DNA of 64,000 bases from Rhizobium leguminosarum bv. viciae USDA 2370 (GTDB lineage Bacteria; Pseudomonadota; Alphaproteobacteria; Rhizobiales; Rhizobiaceae), in the NCBI RefSeq assembly GCF_002008365.1, contig NZ_MRDL01000022.1:62001-126000 (forward strand), written 5' to 3'. Position 1 is the stretch's first letter, and each line of letters opens with the position of its first letter. The notes under the pieces were generated by a model. That model was not told the DNA's origin, did not search any database, and was given only the letters and a program-made list of their open reading frames with translations. Below are positions 63,692 to 64,000 of this stretch, one piece after another. Made by a program: the position numbers and the translations under genes.

Positions 63692-64000
63692 ATGCCCGCA
63701 GTGACCAAGCCAGCCAATCAAAAAGGCGACTTTCTTGTCGATTACGAGGACAAGGTTTTTGAGGACGTACAGGCCGGCGAAGGCGAAAAGGCCCTCGTCA
63801 CCTTCCATACAGTGGCCTTCGAAGGATCGATCGGATTCGTCAACCTGCTGCAGGCGACGCGCCTGAAGCGGAAGGGGTTCGAGACCTCGGTCCTTCTCTA
63901 CGGCCCGGGCGTCACGCTCGGCGTCCAGCGCGGTTTTCCGACGCTCGGGGCGGAGGCCTTTCCCGGCCATCTGAATTTCAACAACCAGATCGTCAAGTTC
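63692..64000 (+). CDS. MSMEG_0572/Sll0783-type nitrogen starvation protein, N-terminal part
   Basis: 103 codons are in the window; the gene runs off the right edge. [20 protein letters not shown], then [37 protein letters not shown] and [10 protein letters not shown] are the conserved start of this family, the first gene of the Nit1C cluster (nitrilase, radical SAM protein, acetyltransferase and others), linked to cyanide and nitrogen use. AAGGAG lies 6 nt before the ATG. The rest of the cluster should lie to the right. Confidence 0.85.
   Translation, partial: MPAVTKPANQKGDFLVDYEDKVFEDVQAGEGEKALVTFHTVAFEGSIGFVNLLQATRLKRKGFETSVLLYGPGVTLGVQRGFPTLGAEAFPGHLNFNNQIVKF

Overview
The window comes from the chromosome of a Rhizobium of the leguminosarum/etli type. 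Four things point there: the one-block flagellum and chemotaxis cluster, in which four flagellin genes sit in tandem; alphaproteobacterial motility genes (motE, visN/visR, cheS, cheT, a soluble globin-type icpA); two adjacent Ku genes; and many rhizobial palindromic intergenic repeats. All names come from reading the translations and from gene order; no database search was run.

Region 1 (1-26.4 kb) is the flagellum. On the minus strand it holds the start of motB, a FliH-like protein, flagellins flaD, flaC, flaB and flaA (one terminator hairpin each after flaC, flaB and flaA), then fliP-fliL-flgH-motE-flgI-flgA-flgG-fliE-flgC-flgB, where several neighbours overlap, then an unknown membrane protein-fliI-flgF. 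On the plus strand are motA-fliM-fliN-fliG and flhB plus a conserved unknown. The LuxR-type master regulators visN and visR and the MS-ring gene fliF follow on the minus strand. Between flaA and fliP, on the plus strand, is a TPR/O-GlcNAc-transferase-like gene that may glycosylate flagellin.

Region 2 (26.5-35 kb) is a che operon on the minus strand: icpA-cheS-cheY1-cheA-cheW-cheR-cheB-cheY2-cheD-cheT, mostly with ATGA overlaps. The flagellar and che products form one pathway: IcpA/CheW/CheA signal, CheY1/CheS phosphate drain, CheY2 output to the motor, and adaptation by CheR, CheB and CheD.

Region 3 (35-42.6 kb) is envelope and housekeeping: a possible small membrane peptide, a mosaic of three repeat families, an ArnT/PMT-like glycosyltransferase (probably lipid A galacturonosyltransferase rgtD), an XRE regulator divergent from a KefB-type antiporter, and a fused secDF.

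Region 4 (42.6-49.8 kb) is a dense signalling block: a sensorless kinase convergent with a response regulator, a LuxR regulator related to VisR/VisN, another response regulator, a polytopic kinase whose PAS domain keeps the FixL haem-pocket His and Arg, a Rcp1-like regulator, and a REC-kinase-REC hybrid.

Region 5 (49.8-57 kb) is stress and metabolism: a fused VOC dioxygenase/esterase, a DMT exporter, a FAD/NAD(P) protein, OsmC, two small proteins, and two convergent Ku genes for end joining.

Region 6 (57.1-62.3 kb) looks less GC-rich by eye and reads as a surface polysaccharide locus: SGNH hydrolase, Wzy/WaaL-like protein, acyltransferase-3, beta-helix protein and a lipase-like hydrolase. 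A second alpha/beta hydrolase follows. The window ends in the first gene of a probable Nit1C cluster, behind a good sigma-54 promoter.

No tRNA, rRNA, CRISPR array, insertion sequence or prophage was seen.
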